From Ramlibacter sp. (lineage in GTDB: Bacteria; Pseudomonadota; Gammaproteobacteria; Burkholderiales; Burkholderiaceae_C), in assembly GCA_028292245.1 (NCBI GenBank), contig JAQGMS010000330.1, forward strand, positions 1 to 34,655: a stretch of 34,655 bases of DNA, written 5' to 3'. The position numbers and the translations under genes were made by a program. Positions 26,067-34,001 of this stretch are shown here, piece by piece. Position 1 is the first letter of the stretch. Each line of letters begins with the position of its first letter. The notes under the pieces are model-generated. The model was not told the DNA's origin. It searched no databases and saw only the letters and a program-made list of their open reading frames with translations.

Positions 26067-26279
26067 TCAAGGCGCGGCCTTCATCGCCTCCAGTGCCGCC
26101 TGCACCGCGTTCAGTGTCGCGTTGCACGCCTCCTGCAGCACCGCCACCTCGGCCCGGATGACGGCGGCCTCTTCCTTGGGTGCGCCGCGTTTCAAGGCGT
26201 CGTTGAGCCGGGTGTGGGCCCGGGTGAGCCGTGCGTTCAGTTTTCTCCATTTCTCCAGTTCCACATCTACTCTGTGCAT
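26067..26279 (-). CDS. 70-residue helical hypothetical protein
   Basis: This small protein is predicted almost entirely helical, with heptad-like spacing (VELEKWRKLNARLTRAHTRL, then AVIRAEVAVLQEACNATL and AVQAALEAMKAA) and one Cys. It has no export signal or known motif. A sigma-32-like CCCTTGAAAT promoter lies 52-61 bases upstream, shared in sequence with the Hsp20 promoter, so it may be stress-induced. Function unknown. Confidence 0.65.
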   Translation of the reverse strand: MHRVDVELEKWRKLNARLTRAHTRLNDALKRGAPKEEAAVIRAEVAVLQEACNATLNAVQAALEAMKAAP

Positions 26280-26310
26280 GATGATGCCCCGTCTGTTGTT
26301 ATGGCCGGGA

Positions 26311-26340
26311 GAGTAGGGTCTGGCTCATCAATTTCAAGGG
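26311..26340 (-). promoter_or_regulatory. Candidate sigma-32-like promoter of the 70-residue protein gene
   Basis: On the minus strand CCCTTGAAAT (26340-26331) is identical over ten bases to the element before the Hsp20 operon. A -10-like CCCTAC follows at 26318-26313, about 14 bases after CTTGAA. The spacing is similar to that at 24523-24550. Confidence 0.35.
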
Positions 26341-26449
26341 CCTGCGCTGCGCCCCGCCCCATCCGACAGCAGCTCAGGAGTCGCGCTACTCCCATGCAGG
26401 AAGTTTTCCGACAAGAGGCGCGCCCAGGCTCATTGGAAAATTGCCGGAG

Positions 26450-26605
26450 ATGAATCACGAAACCAAAGACGACGATCAGCTGCACGACCAGCACGGCCGC
26501 ACCGGAGAGGGCGCGGCGAGCGCGCTGCCGCATTTGCAAAAGCAGAACCAGGCGCAGGTGCCCGTACCGGTGGCTCCGCCGCCGGCCGAAGAGGACGAGA
26601 GCTGA
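26450..26605 (+). CDS. 51-residue acidic small protein, first of a tandem paralogous pair
   Basis: A short frame encodes an acidic, hydrophilic protein beginning MNHETKDDDQLHDQHGRTGE and ending in a PPPAEEDES tail. The core GRTGEGAASALPHLQKQNQ matches GRSGEGAETALTHMKEIEQ in the next small frame at GRxGEGAxxALxH and a final Gln. Such motif conservation between neighbours argues for real coding. GGAG abuts the ATG, closer than ideal. A minus-strand frame overlapping it is less convincing. Function unknown; probably a soluble stress-type small protein. Confidence 0.55.
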   Translation: MNHETKDDDQLHDQHGRTGEGAASALPHLQKQNQAQVPVPVAPPPAEEDES

Positions 26606-26638
26606 TCCGATAACCCCAACCGCAAAGCGAACAGCAGC

Positions 26639-26806
26639 ATGGACAAGCCAGGACTTCCCACCCGCCAAGACGACCAGAACAAGCCGGTTGAACACGGCCA
26701 CGCGAGCGAAGGCCGCTCGGGCGAGGGCGCCGAAACGGCGCTCACTCACATGAAGGAGATCGAGCAGCGCCGGCAGGACGGGGCCGTGGACGGCGCTCCC
26801 TCTTAA
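26639..26806 (+). CDS. 55-residue small protein, second of a tandem paralogous pair
   Basis: This hydrophilic protein begins MDKPGLPTRQDDQNKPVEHG and shares the GRxGEGAxxALxH core and an upstream DDQ with the 51-residue protein 33 bases upstream. No strong ribosome site is visible, so coupling to the first gene is possible. An intrinsic terminator starts 24 bases after the stop on the same strand, supporting transcription in this direction. Function unknown. Confidence 0.55.
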   Translation: MDKPGLPTRQDDQNKPVEHGHASEGRSGEGAETALTHMKEIEQRRQDGAVDGAPS

Positions 26807-26829
26807 CAGTTTCGTTTACGTCCGGTGCC

Positions 26830-26863
26830 AGGGCCAGCGCCGCCGCGCTGGCCCTTTTTCTTT
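26830..26863 (+). terminator. Intrinsic terminator after the small-protein pair
   Basis: A perfect 10-bp stem, AGGGCCAGCG (26830-26839) with CGCTGGCCCT (26846-26855), has a 6-base loop and is followed by TTTCTTTT. It ends the transcript of the two small genes. Confidence 0.85.
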
Positions 26864-26955
26864 TCAAAACGGATGAGCATGGGCGATAATTTTTGGGACG
26901 CCGGCGCAATGCCGGCGATCGGCAGTCACCAACAACATCAACGGAGTTCCCTTCA

Positions 26956-27738
26956 ATGAGCACATCCACGTTTCTCGCTGAGCATTTCGGCGTGAACATC
27001 GCCCAGGCGCGCGATTTCGTTCTCGCCCACCAAGGCGACCCCGGCTTCCTGTTCAACATGGCCAAGCAGAACGGCGTCACCAGCGACATGCTGAGCGAGA
27101 TCGTCGGTGGTTTTTCCGCGACACAGGTAGAGGAGTTTTTCACTGTTCACGGGCTCAGCGGCTCCGACCTGCATGCACCGGCCCTTGGCGGCGTTTCGAC
27201 CTTCATGCCTGAGAACTTCATGGCACTGTCGAACCTGGTTGCGCTGGACACGTGGAACGGCAGCCTCTCGCCTTCCGCATTGCGCGCAGGCATTGTTGCC
27301 ACCACCGGGCAGGCCGCGTATGACCATGCGTTCGATCCCTCCATCTACACCGGTGCCGGCGACGGCACCCTGTCGGTGGCCGACCTCGGCTTCTCGCACC
27401 TGGGCGCGTTGCCGGCCACCGAGGCGACGATGGAATCGCTGTTCTTCGGCACGCTGATCAAGATGTTCAAGGCGATCGACATCACCGAAGTCAACGACGT
27501 CCTGGCGCTGGGCGACTTCGTCGACGCCCATGCCGCCGCCCTGGCGGTGGACGATCCGGCAACGCTGAGCCAGTTGGTGGGCATGATGTCGGCGATCTTC
27601 CAGGATGCGGCGACGACCCCGGTCTTCGGCGATGCGGACATTGCACAGGTCGCCATCGTGGCGGGCACTTTCCTCGTGCAATTGGCCAACGGAACAACCG
27701 ACTTCTCCATCTTCGACGGACTGGTGGGCGCGATTTAG
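26956..27738 (+). CDS. 260-residue protein with the N-terminal module shared with the 4590-4907 protein
   Basis: The first ~72 residues (FLAEHFGVNIAQARDFVLAH, then VTSDMLSEIVGG and FFTVHGLSG) align with the small protein downstream of the RTX gene. The rest, about 190 residues, has a FDPSIYTGAGDGTLSVADLG segment resembling a calcium-binding loop, then helix-rich sequence with no recognised family. There is no classical signal peptide; it is acidic and low in Lys/Arg and contains no Cys, features common in proteins exported without a Sec signal, so secretion is possible but unproven. GGAG lies nine bases before the ATG at 26956, and a terminator follows. Confidence 0.85.
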   Translation: MSTSTFLAEHFGVNIAQARDFVLAHQGDPGFLFNMAKQNGVTSDMLSEIVGGFSATQVEEFFTVHGLSGSDLHAPALGGVSTFMPENFMALSNLVALDTWNGSLSPSALRAGIVATTGQAAYDHAFDPSIYTGAGDGTLSVADLGFSHLGALPATEATMESLFFGTLIKMFKAIDITEVNDVLALGDFVDAHAAALAVDDPATLSQLVGMMSAIFQDAATTPVFGDADIAQVAIVAGTFLVQLANGTTDFSIFDGLVGAI

Positions 27739-27763
27739 TACCGGTTCAGGGCTGCATTCCTGT

Positions 27764-27796
27764 AAGGGCCGGTGTGTGCGCGCACCGGCCCTTTTT
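27764..27796 (+). terminator. Intrinsic terminator after the 260-residue protein gene
   Basis: AAGGGCCGGTG (27764-27774) pairs perfectly with CACCGGCCCTT (27783-27793) over 11 bp, followed by TTTC. It isolates the gene from the BcsB-like gene downstream. Confidence 0.85.
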
Positions 27797-27855
27797 CATC
27801 TCATCGCCGCCTTTCTCGTGTCGCAGGGCCGCTGCGGCCCTTTGCCTGCGCCAGA

Positions 27856-27894
27856 GTAGGCATGCTCCTACGCCCTGACGGCGGGTTCGCCGTC
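27856..27894. promoter_or_regulatory. GTAGG-N6-CCTAC repeat and adjacent hairpin upstream of the BcsB-like gene
   Basis: GTAGG (27856-27860) and CCTAC (27867-27871) form an inverted repeat around six bases. A second one, GACGGC/GCCGTC (27877-27882 and 27889-27894), follows directly. They lie about 110-145 bases before the GTG at 28001. The first matches the recurrent motif described at 23232, 30749 and 34341. Confidence 0.4.
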
Positions 27895-28000
27895 GGAGCC
27901 TGCGCGTTACAACTTCTAAATTCAATTTGGGTCTTGAAACACACGAGCCTCGACCGCACGGCGATGCTGGCGCCGTATGCCTCAGCAGGAGGAGCGAACC

Positions 28001-30226
28001 GTGAACAAGCTTGTCATCGCGAGGATTCTCTGGACGCTGCTGCCGCTCCTGGCAGCGGCGGCTGAGCCAGCGCCCTCCGCGCTTCCGCCCGCACCCGCCG
28101 CGTCGGCGGTTTCGCCCTCCCAGGTGTTCCAGCGCATGAGCGCCGACAACTGGATTCCGCGCGTCGTCACTTTTGCCGATCTCGGCTTGAGCGGCCCCCT
28201 GGTGCTCGGACAGCAGGAGACCACGCGCGAGATCGCCTTGCCGGTACCGCCGGGGCTGCCGCTGGCCAACGCCACCTTGCAGGTCGACGCCAGTTTCGTG
28301 CGGGCCGACGGCGGCCGCACCACGCTCATCCTTTCGCTCGACGGTTTCCCGGTCTCGGCGCGGCCGGTGACGGCCGAGCGCGGCGACGGCAGCCTCACCC
28401 TGGCCGTGGACGGCGCGCCGCGCGCCAGCGGGGTGGTGCGCTTCAACATCGACTGGCGCACCGTCATCAACCGCGAGAACACCTGCTCGGATTTGCGCAC
28501 GCCCGGCAACTTGCTGCGCATCGAGCCGAGCACGCGCTTCACCTACCGCTACGACGGCTCGGCGGTGCAGGACCTGTCCGCGGCCTGGAGCGCGCTGCCG
28601 TCTTCGCCCGCCATCCTGATCGCCGGCAACAAGCTGTCCACCGAAGCCTACGACTCGGCGTGGCGGCTCGGCCTGGCCTTGCAGCGCGCCGGCAAGCGCC
28701 CGCGCATCAAGGCCTTGCCCGGCATCGGCGAGGTGGTGGACTTGCAAGGGGTGGTCGTCCCATCGGCGCTGCGCAGCATTCCGGCCTTTGCGGTACTGGC
28801 CGATGGGGGCAAGCGGCGCATCAAGGACCTGGCCGAAGTGGGCGCGCTGATGGCGCTCGGCCAGGCCGGGCCGCTGCAGGCCGACATCGTGGTGGCCGAT
28901 CGCGCGACGGGGAGCAGCATGGCGCAGGCGCTGGACGAGTTGCGCGCGCAACTTCCCGCCGAATCGGCCAACGCGTTCAACGAGTGGCGCTCGCGCGCAC
29001 TCGACGGCTGGGGACGGCAACTCGTGTCGGGCCAAGTCAGGCTGGCGAACGTGTTCGGCCGCCCCGCCATCGTGGTCGCGCCCGATGCGGGCGCGCAGGC
29101 CGCGGGCCTGTTCACGCAATCCTGGCAGCAGGTGGCGGCGATGGCGCCATCGCTGCTGGTGCAAGCCGCCGACGACCCGAAAGCGGATCTGTCCGCGGTC
29201 TCGCTGAAGTACCTGGGCGCCAAGCCGGCGACGCTCGACGTGCTGTCGCGGGCCGACTGGAACGCGGGTTTCGACATCGGCATGGTGGCCGGCGACGGCC
29301 GCGCCCCCGGCACGCTGGTGATCGACGTGGCCGCCGCGCCGGGCGCCGCGCGAACGCCGCCAGTGGTGTCGGTCTTCATGAACGATGTGCTGCTGGCCGC
29401 CAAGGAGATGGAAGCGAACGGCCGGCGCGAGCGCATCGTGGCGCCGATTCCGCGCCATGCGCTGGCCACGCGCAACGACATCCGCGTGTCCTTCGTGCGC
29501 CAGCAGGCCAGCGACCGTTGCCGCGAAACGCCCGAAGCCTACCCGGTGTCGGTGCTGGGCAGCAGCCACCTGCTGCTGGACAGGGCTGAACCGACCGGCG
29601 ATTTCAACGGGCTCGTCTCGCGCTTCGCCAACGGCGTCAACCTGCTGGTGCCGGTCTCATACCTGTACGACGCGCAAAACAGCCTGCCGCGCGTGATCAG
29701 CCTGGCCGCCAGCACCGGCGTCACGCCATCACGCGCCCGCTTCATCGCAGTCGCCGATGTGGGGCCGCCCAAGTTCAAGGGGCCGTTCCTCGCGATCGAC
29801 GTGCCGCTGCAAGAGGCCGGCAAGAGCGAGGTCAAGCTCGAAGGCGGCCGGCTCTTGCTGGCGCAAGGCTCGGACCGTCCGCTGCTGGATGTCAGCGGCC
29901 TCAATCGCGCGGGCTTGCTGGAAGTGGCGCAATTGGGCCGCGATGCCGGCGCCAGCTACCGCACGCTCGGGCGCGACGCCCCGGTGCTGGACCGGCCGCT
30001 GCAACTGTCAAGCGGCAACGTCGCGGTGATCGGCATGACCGGCCTGCGCGCGGAGTTGAACACGATCGACCCGGCGGGGCAGGGCGTGGCGCGCGATGGC
30101 AGGGCCGCACTCGCCGATCGTGCCGGCTGGTGGCTGTTGCCGCTGCTGGTGGTTGCTTTCGTGGGCGCGATGCTGGCCTATGCCTGGCGCGTGCACCGGC
30201 GCCGTCGCGGCGATGGAGTTGCCTGA
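28001..30226 (+). CDS. bcsB: BcsB-like membrane-anchored periplasmic protein (cellulose synthase regulatory subunit family)
   Basis: The 741-residue protein has a signal peptide (NKLVIARILWTLLPLLAAAA), a long periplasmic part with alternating carbohydrate-binding-like and flavodoxin-like regions as in BcsB, and a C-terminal membrane helix (WWLLPLLVVAFVGAMLAYAW) followed by a basic cytoplasmic tail. BcsB proteins sit against the BcsA synthase and guide the exported glucan. A GTG start at 28001 is chosen because AGGAGGAG precedes it; an ATG at 27977 is less likely. No bcsA, bcsC or bcsZ is in the window, so it is either a stand-alone homologue or serves a synthase elsewhere. A GGDEF-EAL gene nearby fits c-di-GMP control of exopolysaccharide. 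Confidence 0.85.
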   Translation: MNKLVIARILWTLLPLLAAAAEPAPSALPPAPAASAVSPSQVFQRMSADNWIPRVVTFADLGLSGPLVLGQQETTREIALPVPPGLPLANATLQVDASFVRADGGRTTLILSLDGFPVSARPVTAERGDGSLTLAVDGAPRASGVVRFNIDWRTVINRENTCSDLRTPGNLLRIEPSTRFTYRYDGSAVQDLSAAWSALPSSPAILIAGNKLSTEAYDSAWRLGLALQRAGKRPRIKALPGIGEVVDLQGVVVPSALRSIPAFAVLADGGKRRIKDLAEVGALMALGQAGPLQADIVVADRATGSSMAQALDELRAQLPAESANAFNEWRSRALDGWGRQLVSGQVRLANVFGRPAIVVAPDAGAQAAGLFTQSWQQVAAMAPSLLVQAADDPKADLSAVSLKYLGAKPATLDVLSRADWNAGFDIGMVAGDGRAPGTLVIDVAAAPGAARTPPVVSVFMNDVLLAAKEMEANGRRERIVAPIPRHALATRNDIRVSFVRQQASDRCRETPEAYPVSVLGSSHLLLDRAEPTGDFNGLVSRFANGVNLLVPVSYLYDAQNSLPRVISLAASTGVTPSRARFIAVADVGPPKFKGPFLAIDVPLQEAGKSEVKLEGGRLLLAQGSDRPLLDVSGLNRAGLLEVAQLGRDAGASYRTLGRDAPVLDRPLQLSSGNVAVIGMTGLRAELNTIDPAGQGVARDGRAALADRAGWWLLPLLVVAFVGAMLAYAWRVHRRRRGDGVA

Positions 30227-30238
30227 AATCGCGGCCGC

Positions 30239-30655
30239 TCAGGCGGCCTGTGTCTGGGTTTGCGCCTGGATCTGGGCGACCCGGAAGCACTGGTGCGCGC
30301 AATAGTCGACCAGCGAATCGATCTCGGTGGATTTGTCGAACACCGCGTCCACGCCCAATTGCGCGCAGCGCTTGCGCACGTTGGCGTTGATGTAGTTGCT
30401 GAACACCACCAGTTTCTGGTCGGGGCGGCGCCGCGAGATGGATTGCGCCAGGTGGATGCCGCTGCCTTGTTGCAGGAACAGGTCGACGATCAGGATGTCC
30501 CAGCCGTCGGGGTTCTGCTCAAGCCACTTCAGCGTGTCGTTTTCCGATGCGCTGGTGCCCACCACCTTGACGCAGGTGAGTTCTTCCAGAGTTCCGATCA
30601 GGTTCTCGCGGATGGTGGCGTTGTCCTCGACGACGTAGGCTTGCAGGGGGGTCAC
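30239..30655 (-). CDS. Receiver-only response regulator
   Basis: This 138-residue single-domain receiver has the acidic pair Glu10-Asp11 (VVEDN), phospho-acceptor Asp58 (ILIVDLFL), Ser86 in VVFSNY and Lys108 in FDKS. No output domain follows, only a Gln/Thr/Ala tail. Start choice is uncertain: GTG at 30655 gives the normal receiver start, while ATG at 30745 adds 30 Pro/Arg-rich residues and would overlap the GTAGG repeat region. It converges with the BcsB-like gene and is divergent from the GGDEF-EAL gene. Such receivers act by protein contact or in phosphorelays; the histidine-kinase-like protein at 33285 is a possible partner. Confidence 0.88.
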   Translation of the reverse strand: MTPLQAYVVEDNATIRENLIGTLEELTCVKVVGTSASENDTLKWLEQNPDGWDILIVDLFLQQGSGIHLAQSISRRRPDQKLVVFSNYINANVRKRCAQLGVDAVFDKSTEIDSLVDYCAHQCFRVAQIQAQTQTQAA

Positions 30656-30748
30656 GGGGCGGGCTTTGGTGGGGGAAATGCTGGGGGCTCTGGCCCAATG
30701 TAAGCGCGGCCGTGGAAGCGGCGCACCCGGATGCGCCCCCGTCATCGC

Positions 30749-30764
30749 GTAGGACCTTGCCTAC
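30749..30764. promoter_or_regulatory. GTAGG-N6-CCTAC repeat in the divergent response regulator/GGDEF-EAL spacer
   Basis: GTAGG (30749-30753) and CCTAC (30760-30764) flank six bases. The site lies 36 bases before the GGDEF-EAL ATG and about 95 bases before the response-regulator GTG on the other strand, well placed to control both. Confidence 0.45.
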
Positions 30765-30800
30765 CGGCTGAGCCCGGCAATCCGCCTAAGATTGCAACAG

Positions 30801-33266
30801 ATGCTCACGATTGACCTTCCTGCCGCCACGGAATCGGCCCGCTTGCAGCAGATCGAAACGCTGCTGAGGCTGCTGGAGCGCACTGCCTTCATCGGTGTGT
30901 GGACGCTCGACCTTGCATCCGACCGGCTGGCCTGGTCGGATCAGCTGGCCGCGATCCACGACGCACCGGCGGGCTTCACGCCCCCCCGCGCCGACGCCTT
31001 CGCCATGTACGCGCCCGAATGGCGCGAGACGATCCAGGCGTTGGTGCAGGCCTGCGCGCGGGACGGTGCGCCGTTCGACGCCGAGATGCAGATCGTCACC
31101 CAGAAGGGCCGCCGCGCCTGGGTGCGCACCATCGGCCACGCGGTGCGCGACGACGCCGGCGCGGTCGTGCGCGTCGAAGGCGCCGTGCAGGAAATCGCGC
31201 CGCATGGCCACAAGCTGGGCACGCTGTCGCGCCACACCGTCAGCATGGGCGGCGCCATGGGTAGCGGTGAAGCCTTCGCGACGATCGATCTCGAGGGCCG
31301 CTTCACCTATGTCAACGAGCAGGCCGAGCGCTTGCTGGGCCGGCCCGCCGACCAATTGCTGGGCCGCCAGTTCTGGACCTGCTTCCAGAAGACCGTGCGG
31401 CTGCGGCTGGAAGAGCAGTTTCGCCGCAGCCTGGGCCGTGGCGAGATCCTGGAAGTGGAAGAGCGCGGTGCGAGCCTGGCGACCCGGCTCGAGGCGCGCG
31501 GCTATCCGTTCGGCGCGGGCCTGGCCGTGCACCTGCGCGACGTCACCGCGCGCCACAATTCGCAGGAGCAGTTGCGGCTGCTGGAAAGCAGCATCGCGCG
31601 GCTGAACGACATTGTCATCATCACCGAAGCGGGGCCGTTCAACGATCCGGGGCCGCGCATCGTATTCGTCAACGAGGCCTTCGAGCGCCGCACCGGCTAC
31701 ACGCCGCAAGAGGTGCTGGGCCGCACGCCCCGGCTGCTGCAGGGGCCTGGCACGCAGCGCAAGGAACTGGACCGCATCCGCGCGGCGATGGAGCAGTGGC
31801 AGCCGGCACGGGTCGACCTGATCAACTACAAGAAGAGCGGCGAGGCGTTCTGGGTCGACCTGGAGGTGTCGCCGGTGTGGGACCACGAGCGCAAGCTCAC
31901 GCACTGGGTGGCGGTGGGGCGCGACATCACCGAGCGCAAGATGGCCGAGGAGAAGATCCAGTACCTCGCTTTCTACGACCCGCTGACCAAGTTGCCCAAC
32001 CGGCAATTGCTGATGGACCGGCTGGAGCGCGCGCTGTCCGACCACGCGCACCCGCACCTGGGCGCGCTGATGTTCATCGACCTGGACAACTTCAAGGTGC
32101 TCAACGACACGCTGGGCCACCAGAAGGGCGACCAGTTGCTGCAGCAGGTCGCCGAGCGGCTGCGCTCCTGCGTGGCGCGCGGCGACACCGTCGCCCGCCT
32201 GGGCGGCGACGAGTTCGTGATCCTGCTGGAAAACAGCGAACAAAAGCCGCTGGAACCGAGCCAGGGCGCGCGCATCGTCAGCGAGCGCATCCTGGCAAAG
32301 CTGGGCGAGCCTTACCTGCTCTCGGGCTACCTGCACCACAGCACCTGCAGCATCGGCGTGACGCTGTTCGGCCGCGCGCCCTGGACGGTGAGCGAGCTGC
32401 TCAAGCAAGCCGACCTGGCGATGTACCAGGCCAAGGCCGCGGGCCGCAACGCGGTGTGCTTCTTCGACCCGGAAATGCAGGTCGTGGCCACCGCCAACGC
32501 GGCGCTCGCCACCGACCTGCGCGAGGCCTGGCGTGAGGGCCAGTTCCTGATCGACTACCAGCCCCAGGTGGGCGCCGACGGCCGCATGACCGGCGTCGAG
32601 GCGTTGCTGCGCTGGAAGCATCCGCAGCGCGACATGGTGCCGCCGGCCTATTTCATCCCCACCGCCGAGGAGACCTCGCTGATCATCCCGATCGGCCGCT
32701 GGGTGCTGGAGCAGGCGTGCGCGCAGCTCGCGGCCTGGGCCACGAGGCCCGATCGAAGCCACCTGAGCATCGCCGTCAACGTGAGCGTCCGGCAGTTCCG
32801 CCATCCCGACTTCGTGGACGAGGTGATGACGGCGATCAAGCAATTCGGCATCGCGCCGCACAAGCTCAAGCTCGAGCTGACCGAAAGCCTGCTGGCGGAC
32901 GGCATCGAGGTGACGGTGGCCAAGATGGGGAGCCTGAAGGCAATGGGCGTGACGCTCTCGCTGGACGACTTCGGCATGGGCTATTCATCGCTGTCGTACC
33001 TGAAGCGCCTGCCGCTGGACCAGCTGAAGATCGACCGCGAGTTCGTCAAGGACATCCTCACCGACGCCAACGACGCGGCGATCGCCCGCACGATCGTCGG
33101 GCTGGCCCAGAGCCTGGGGTTGGGCGTGATCGCCGAGGGAGTGGAAACACAGGCCCAGCGCGCCTTCCTGGCGCAGCAGGGCTGCTACGCCTACCAGGGC
33201 TTCCTGTTTTGCCAGCCGCTGCCGATCGAGCAGCTGGAAGCCTTCATGGACAAGCTGGAGCCGTAG
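30801..33266 (+). CDS. PAS-PAS-PAS-GGDEF-EAL cyclic di-GMP turnover protein
   Basis: This 821-residue soluble signalling protein has three PAS domains (about 30-135, 155-255 and 265-385), a GGDEF domain (motif at 468-472) and an EAL domain (EAL at 600-602, with ELTES, DDFGMGYSSL and AEGVE). Both catalytic signatures look intact, so it could make and degrade c-di-GMP. The residues before GGDEF read ARGD where an RxxD I-site would be, so product inhibition is probably lost. The third PAS has GRTPRLLQG (307-315), matching the LOV motif GRNCRFLQG except that Pro310 replaces the photoactive Cys. The ATG at 30801 is preferred to a TTG at 30792. It has no membrane segment. Confidence 0.95.
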   Translation: MLTIDLPAATESARLQQIETLLRLLERTAFIGVWTLDLASDRLAWSDQLAAIHDAPAGFTPPRADAFAMYAPEWRETIQALVQACARDGAPFDAEMQIVTQKGRRAWVRTIGHAVRDDAGAVVRVEGAVQEIAPHGHKLGTLSRHTVSMGGAMGSGEAFATIDLEGRFTYVNEQAERLLGRPADQLLGRQFWTCFQKTVRLRLEEQFRRSLGRGEILEVEERGASLATRLEARGYPFGAGLAVHLRDVTARHNSQEQLRLLESSIARLNDIVIITEAGPFNDPGPRIVFVNEAFERRTGYTPQEVLGRTPRLLQGPGTQRKELDRIRAAMEQWQPARVDLINYKKSGEAFWVDLEVSPVWDHERKLTHWVAVGRDITERKMAEEKIQYLAFYDPLTKLPNRQLLMDRLERALSDHAHPHLGALMFIDLDNFKVLNDTLGHQKGDQLLQQVAERLRSCVARGDTVARLGGDEFVILLENSEQKPLEPSQGARIVSERILAKLGEPYLLSGYLHHSTCSIGVTLFGRAPWTVSELLKQADLAMYQAKAAGRNAVCFFDPEMQVVATANAALATDLREAWREGQFLIDYQPQVGADGRMTGVEALLRWKHPQRDMVPPAYFIPTAEETSLIIPIGRWVLEQACAQLAAWATRPDRSHLSIAVNVSVRQFRHPDFVDEVMTAIKQFGIAPHKLKLELTESLLADGIEVTVAKMGSLKAMGVTLSLDDFGMGYSSLSYLKRLPLDQLKIDREFVKDILTDANDAAIARTIVGLAQSLGLGVIAEGVETQAQRAFLAQQGCYAYQGFLFCQPLPIEQLEAFMDKLEP

Positions 33267-33284
33267 CGCCCGCGGCGCCGCGGA

Positions 33285-34001
33285 TCAGACCGGGGCGATC
33301 TGCAGCGGCGCGGTGGCCACCGCGCGCGGCATGCGCATGACGATTTCATCCGGCCCGCGCACCAGCTCCACCGCTTCGGCCACTGCCAGCGCCTGCACGT
33401 CGGACCAGTCCAGGTGGCGGTAGTTCGGCTCGAACAGGAGCGCGTCGACCGAGTCCTCGCGCGGCGTCACATGCACGGTGATCTCCGCGACGTTGCCGCG
33501 CACCTCCGCCTTGACGAGCACATTGCAGGGACCCGAAGATGCGTCGGTGAGCGAGATCAGCGAAGCGACCAGCAGGTTGCGCAGCGCAATCCGCCAGACC
33601 TGGAAATCGCTTTCCGGCACTTCCACCGTCACCGCGAAGCCGCGGAAGTTGAAGTTGGTCGCCACCAGGGCCAGGCATTCGTCGATACCTTGGCGCAGCC
33701 GCACGCCCTGTTCCTCGCCGGGCTCGATCCAGGCCGCCACGTTCAGGCAGCTGGCCACGGCGCCGCGCGCCAGCCGGTTGAGCTTGGAAATATTGGCCTG
33801 GAAATCGGCTGGGGTCGGCGTGCCGCGCTCCAGGCGCGCATGCAGCACCTCGGCCATCATCGAGATTGCTTGCAGGTTGACCACCATGTCGTGCTTGAGC
33901 ACCGGGCCGAGCCGGCGCAGCACGCCGTAGCGCGCCGACTCGGCGCCCGCGCGTGGCTTCCTCGCCGCAGCGGGGATCGTGTCGTCGGGATCGCGCTTCA
34001 A
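33285..34001 (-). CDS. Histidine-kinase-like protein with degenerate ATPase domain
   Basis: This 238-residue protein has a helical region with His37 in GPVLKHDMVVNLQ, like a DHp phospho-acceptor, and an alpha/beta C-terminal half like a kinase CA domain. In it, the N-box position reads LRNLLVASLISLTDAS, and no clear G-boxes are seen. That layout (DHp plus ATP-site-degenerate domain) is that of ChpT-type phosphotransferases, so it may pass phosphate to receivers and not bind ATP. A TTG at 34001 overlapping the upstream stop (TTGA), with GAGG seven bases before, is chosen; GTG/ATG alternatives further upstream overlap the 97-residue gene. It converges with the GGDEF-EAL gene across an 18-base gap holding a 14-bp palindrome (33270-33283). 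Confidence 0.75.
   Translation of the reverse strand: MKRDPDDTIPAAARKPRAGAESARYGVLRRLGPVLKHDMVVNLQAISMMAEVLHARLERGTPTPADFQANISKLNRLARGAVASCLNVAAWIEPGEEQGVRLRQGIDECLALVATNFNFRGFAVTVEVPESDFQVWRIALRNLLVASLISLTDASSGPCNVLVKAEVRGNVAEITVHVTPREDSVDALLFEPNYRHLDWSDVQALAVAEAVELVRGPDEIVMRMPRAVATAPLQIAPV

Noticed and set aside
26267..26749. 160-codon minus-strand frame with hydrophobic stretches opposite the tandem small genes
   Set aside because: Hydrophobicity comes from reading acidic codons in antisense. The paralogous motif and the terminator support the plus strand.
27926..27950. CTTGAAA upstream of the BcsB-like gene as a third sigma-32 site
   Set aside because: No CCCCAT-like box at suitable distance.
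27746..29569. 607-codon minus-strand frame opposite the BcsB-like gene
   Set aside because: Arg/His/Gly-rich composition typical of antisense of a high-GC gene; the plus strand has a signal peptide, family blocks and a ribosome site.
30786..32861. 691-codon minus-strand frame opposite the GGDEF-EAL gene
   Set aside because: Antisense shadow; the plus frame carries intact PAS, GGDEF and EAL motifs.
33270..33283. Perfect 14-bp palindrome CCGCGGCGCCGCGG between convergent genes
   Set aside because: No T-run on either strand and GC-only composition common in this genome; not called as a terminator.
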